A stretch of 64,000 nt of DNA from Plecoglossus altivelis. Lineage: Eukaryota; Chordata; Actinopteri; Osmeriformes; Plecoglossidae. Position numbers and translations under genes: made by a program. Below, piece by piece: positions 63,116 through 64,000 of this stretch; within the stretch, counting starts at the first letter, position 1, and each line of letters begins with the position of its first letter. The stretch lies in assembly GCA_036571765.1 (NCBI GenBank), contig BROE01000013.1, positions 6,705,008-6,769,007 on the forward strand, read 5' to 3'. Under the pieces are notes generated by a model. The model did not search any database. It was not told where the DNA came from and was given only the letters and a program-made list of their open reading frames with translations.

Positions 63116-63545
63116 CCTCATCTCTCACCCTTCCATCTCCCTTCTTCCACTCTCACCCTTCCATCTACCTTCTTCCACTCTCACCCTTCCATCTCCCTCC
63201 CTCCACTCTCACCCTTCCATCTCCCCCTCCCTCCACTCTCACCCTTCCATCTCCCTTCCTCCTCTCTCACGCTTCCATCTCCCTTTCTCCACTCTCACCC
63301 TTCCATGTACCTCCCTCCACTCTCACCCTTCCATGTCCTTCCCTCCACTCTCACCCTTCCATCTCCCTCCCTCCTCTCTCACCCTTCCATCTCCCCCTCC
63401 CTCCACTCTCACCCTTCCATCTCTCTTCCTCCTCTCTCACGCTTCCATCTCTCTTCCTCCTCTCTCACGCTTCCATCTCCCTTCCTCCACTCTCACCCTT
63501 CCATGTCCCTCCCTCCACTCTCACCCTTCCATATCCCTCCCTCCT
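63116..63545. repeat. pyrimidine-rich minisatellite, unit about 28 bp, about 15 copies
   Basis: The core ACTCTCACCCTTCCAT recurs every 26-30 bp, followed by variable CTCCCTCC, CTACCTTCTT or GTCCCTCC. Unit length varies slightly, unlike the rigid 40-bp array. The Pro/Ser-rich frames of up to 175 codons on the + strand are translations of this array. Confidence 0.93.
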
Positions 63546-63668
63546 CTCATCTGTGCAGGAGACTGATGGAAGGGTTGCTTGACAAGGTCCTTAGCCGCAC
63601 AGTAAACTGTATAACTAGCAGCATTAGTGAACACCTACAGGATATGGAGACCAGGGTGGTTAGTGTGG

Positions 63669-63680
63669 TACACACACACA

Positions 63681-63713
<33 letters not shown>
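63669..63713. repeat. (CA)n microsatellite
   Basis: A CA run with one ATACAC interruption; a second, shorter CA region follows at about 63795-63828. Confidence 0.93.
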
Positions 63714-63714
<1 letters not shown>

Positions 63715-64000
63715 AATGCATCAGTAAACACAGACTCTTTCTCCTAATGACACGTGTACACCAAGGGGAGCACAGACACAAATACACATACAGTGTGCAC
63801 ACGCACACATAACACACACACACACACGCGGCCAAGTCAATAGTGCTGATTTCCCCTGTCAGCTCCTAGGCAGGCACTGGTTTAAAGAGACATCAATCTG
63901 TGATGTCAGCACTTACCTAATGAACCCTTTGCAGATCGATGTGCCCGCTGGTCTGCTACACTCTGTAGCTGCTTTTATGTGTACACCGCCTGTTTGGACG

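Larger units (their letters stand above)
47298..64000 (-). other. fto: fto last intron (partial, at least 16.7 kb)
   Basis: Sequence upstream of the terminal exon on the fto strand. I looked on the minus strand for the preceding exon, which in vertebrates ends in a basic segment just before the Arg-Cys junction, by checking donor-like sites and adjoining frames, and found none. The final FTO intron is also very long in mammals. Contents are microsatellites, purine tracts and several unique enhancer-like blocks listed separately. If the exon were found in this window, the intron would be shorter than stated. Confidence 0.6.

Noticed and set aside
63055..63727. Pro/Ser-rich frames of 140-175 codons
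   Set aside because: Translation of the 28-bp pyrimidine minisatellite. All three frames are open because the array lacks purines on one strand.

Overview
This is vertebrate genomic DNA, almost certainly from a ray-finned (teleost) fish. It holds one complete multi-exon gene, a second gene represented by its last coding exon, and about 60 kb of noncoding DNA. The complete gene is the Iroquois homeobox gene irx3 on the + strand (coding exons 8108-8320, 8756-9770, 10265-10331 and 10672-10726; 449 residues). About 36 kb downstream, on the opposite strand, is the terminal coding exon of fto (47153-47297), which encodes the C-terminal tail of the m6A demethylase. The two genes are convergent and adjacent, the same order as in mammals (FTO, then IRX3) but on a shorter scale. 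Dense CA/GA/CT microsatellites, compact irx3 introns and short intergenic distances suggest a fish. The species cannot be read from the sequence. A salmonid or related lineage is possible, but no diagnostic repeat was recognised.

Layout. 1-7.7 kb is AT-rich upstream flank of irx3 with two enhancer-like blocks. A pure (GA)n tract lies about 350 bp upstream of the start codon, and 8.1-11.0 kb is irx3 up to its poly(A) signal. 11.0-45.3 kb is intergenic: several non-repetitive, TAAT-containing blocks resembling conserved noncoding elements, many microsatellites, and a regular 40-bp minisatellite (about 31.5 copies, 32161-33420). 45.3-47.15 kb is the likely fto 3' UTR with two AATAAA signals on the minus strand. 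47.3-64.0 kb is the 5' part of the last fto intron as seen on the + strand; its upstream exon was not found, so this intron is at least 16.7 kb.

Biological reading. In mammals, FTO introns and the FTO-IRX3 interval carry long-range enhancers for IRX3 and IRX5, which is the accepted explanation for the FTO obesity association. The same gene order here makes the noncoding blocks plausible irx3/irx5 enhancers, and the absence of recognisable autonomous transposons fits a regulatory landscape that tolerates few insertions. Enhancer calls are inference from texture and context only. No novel protein system was found. The most notable unexplained structures are the strictly length-conserved 40-bp array with nested higher-order repeats, and the fto stop codon embedded in a near-consensus splice donor.
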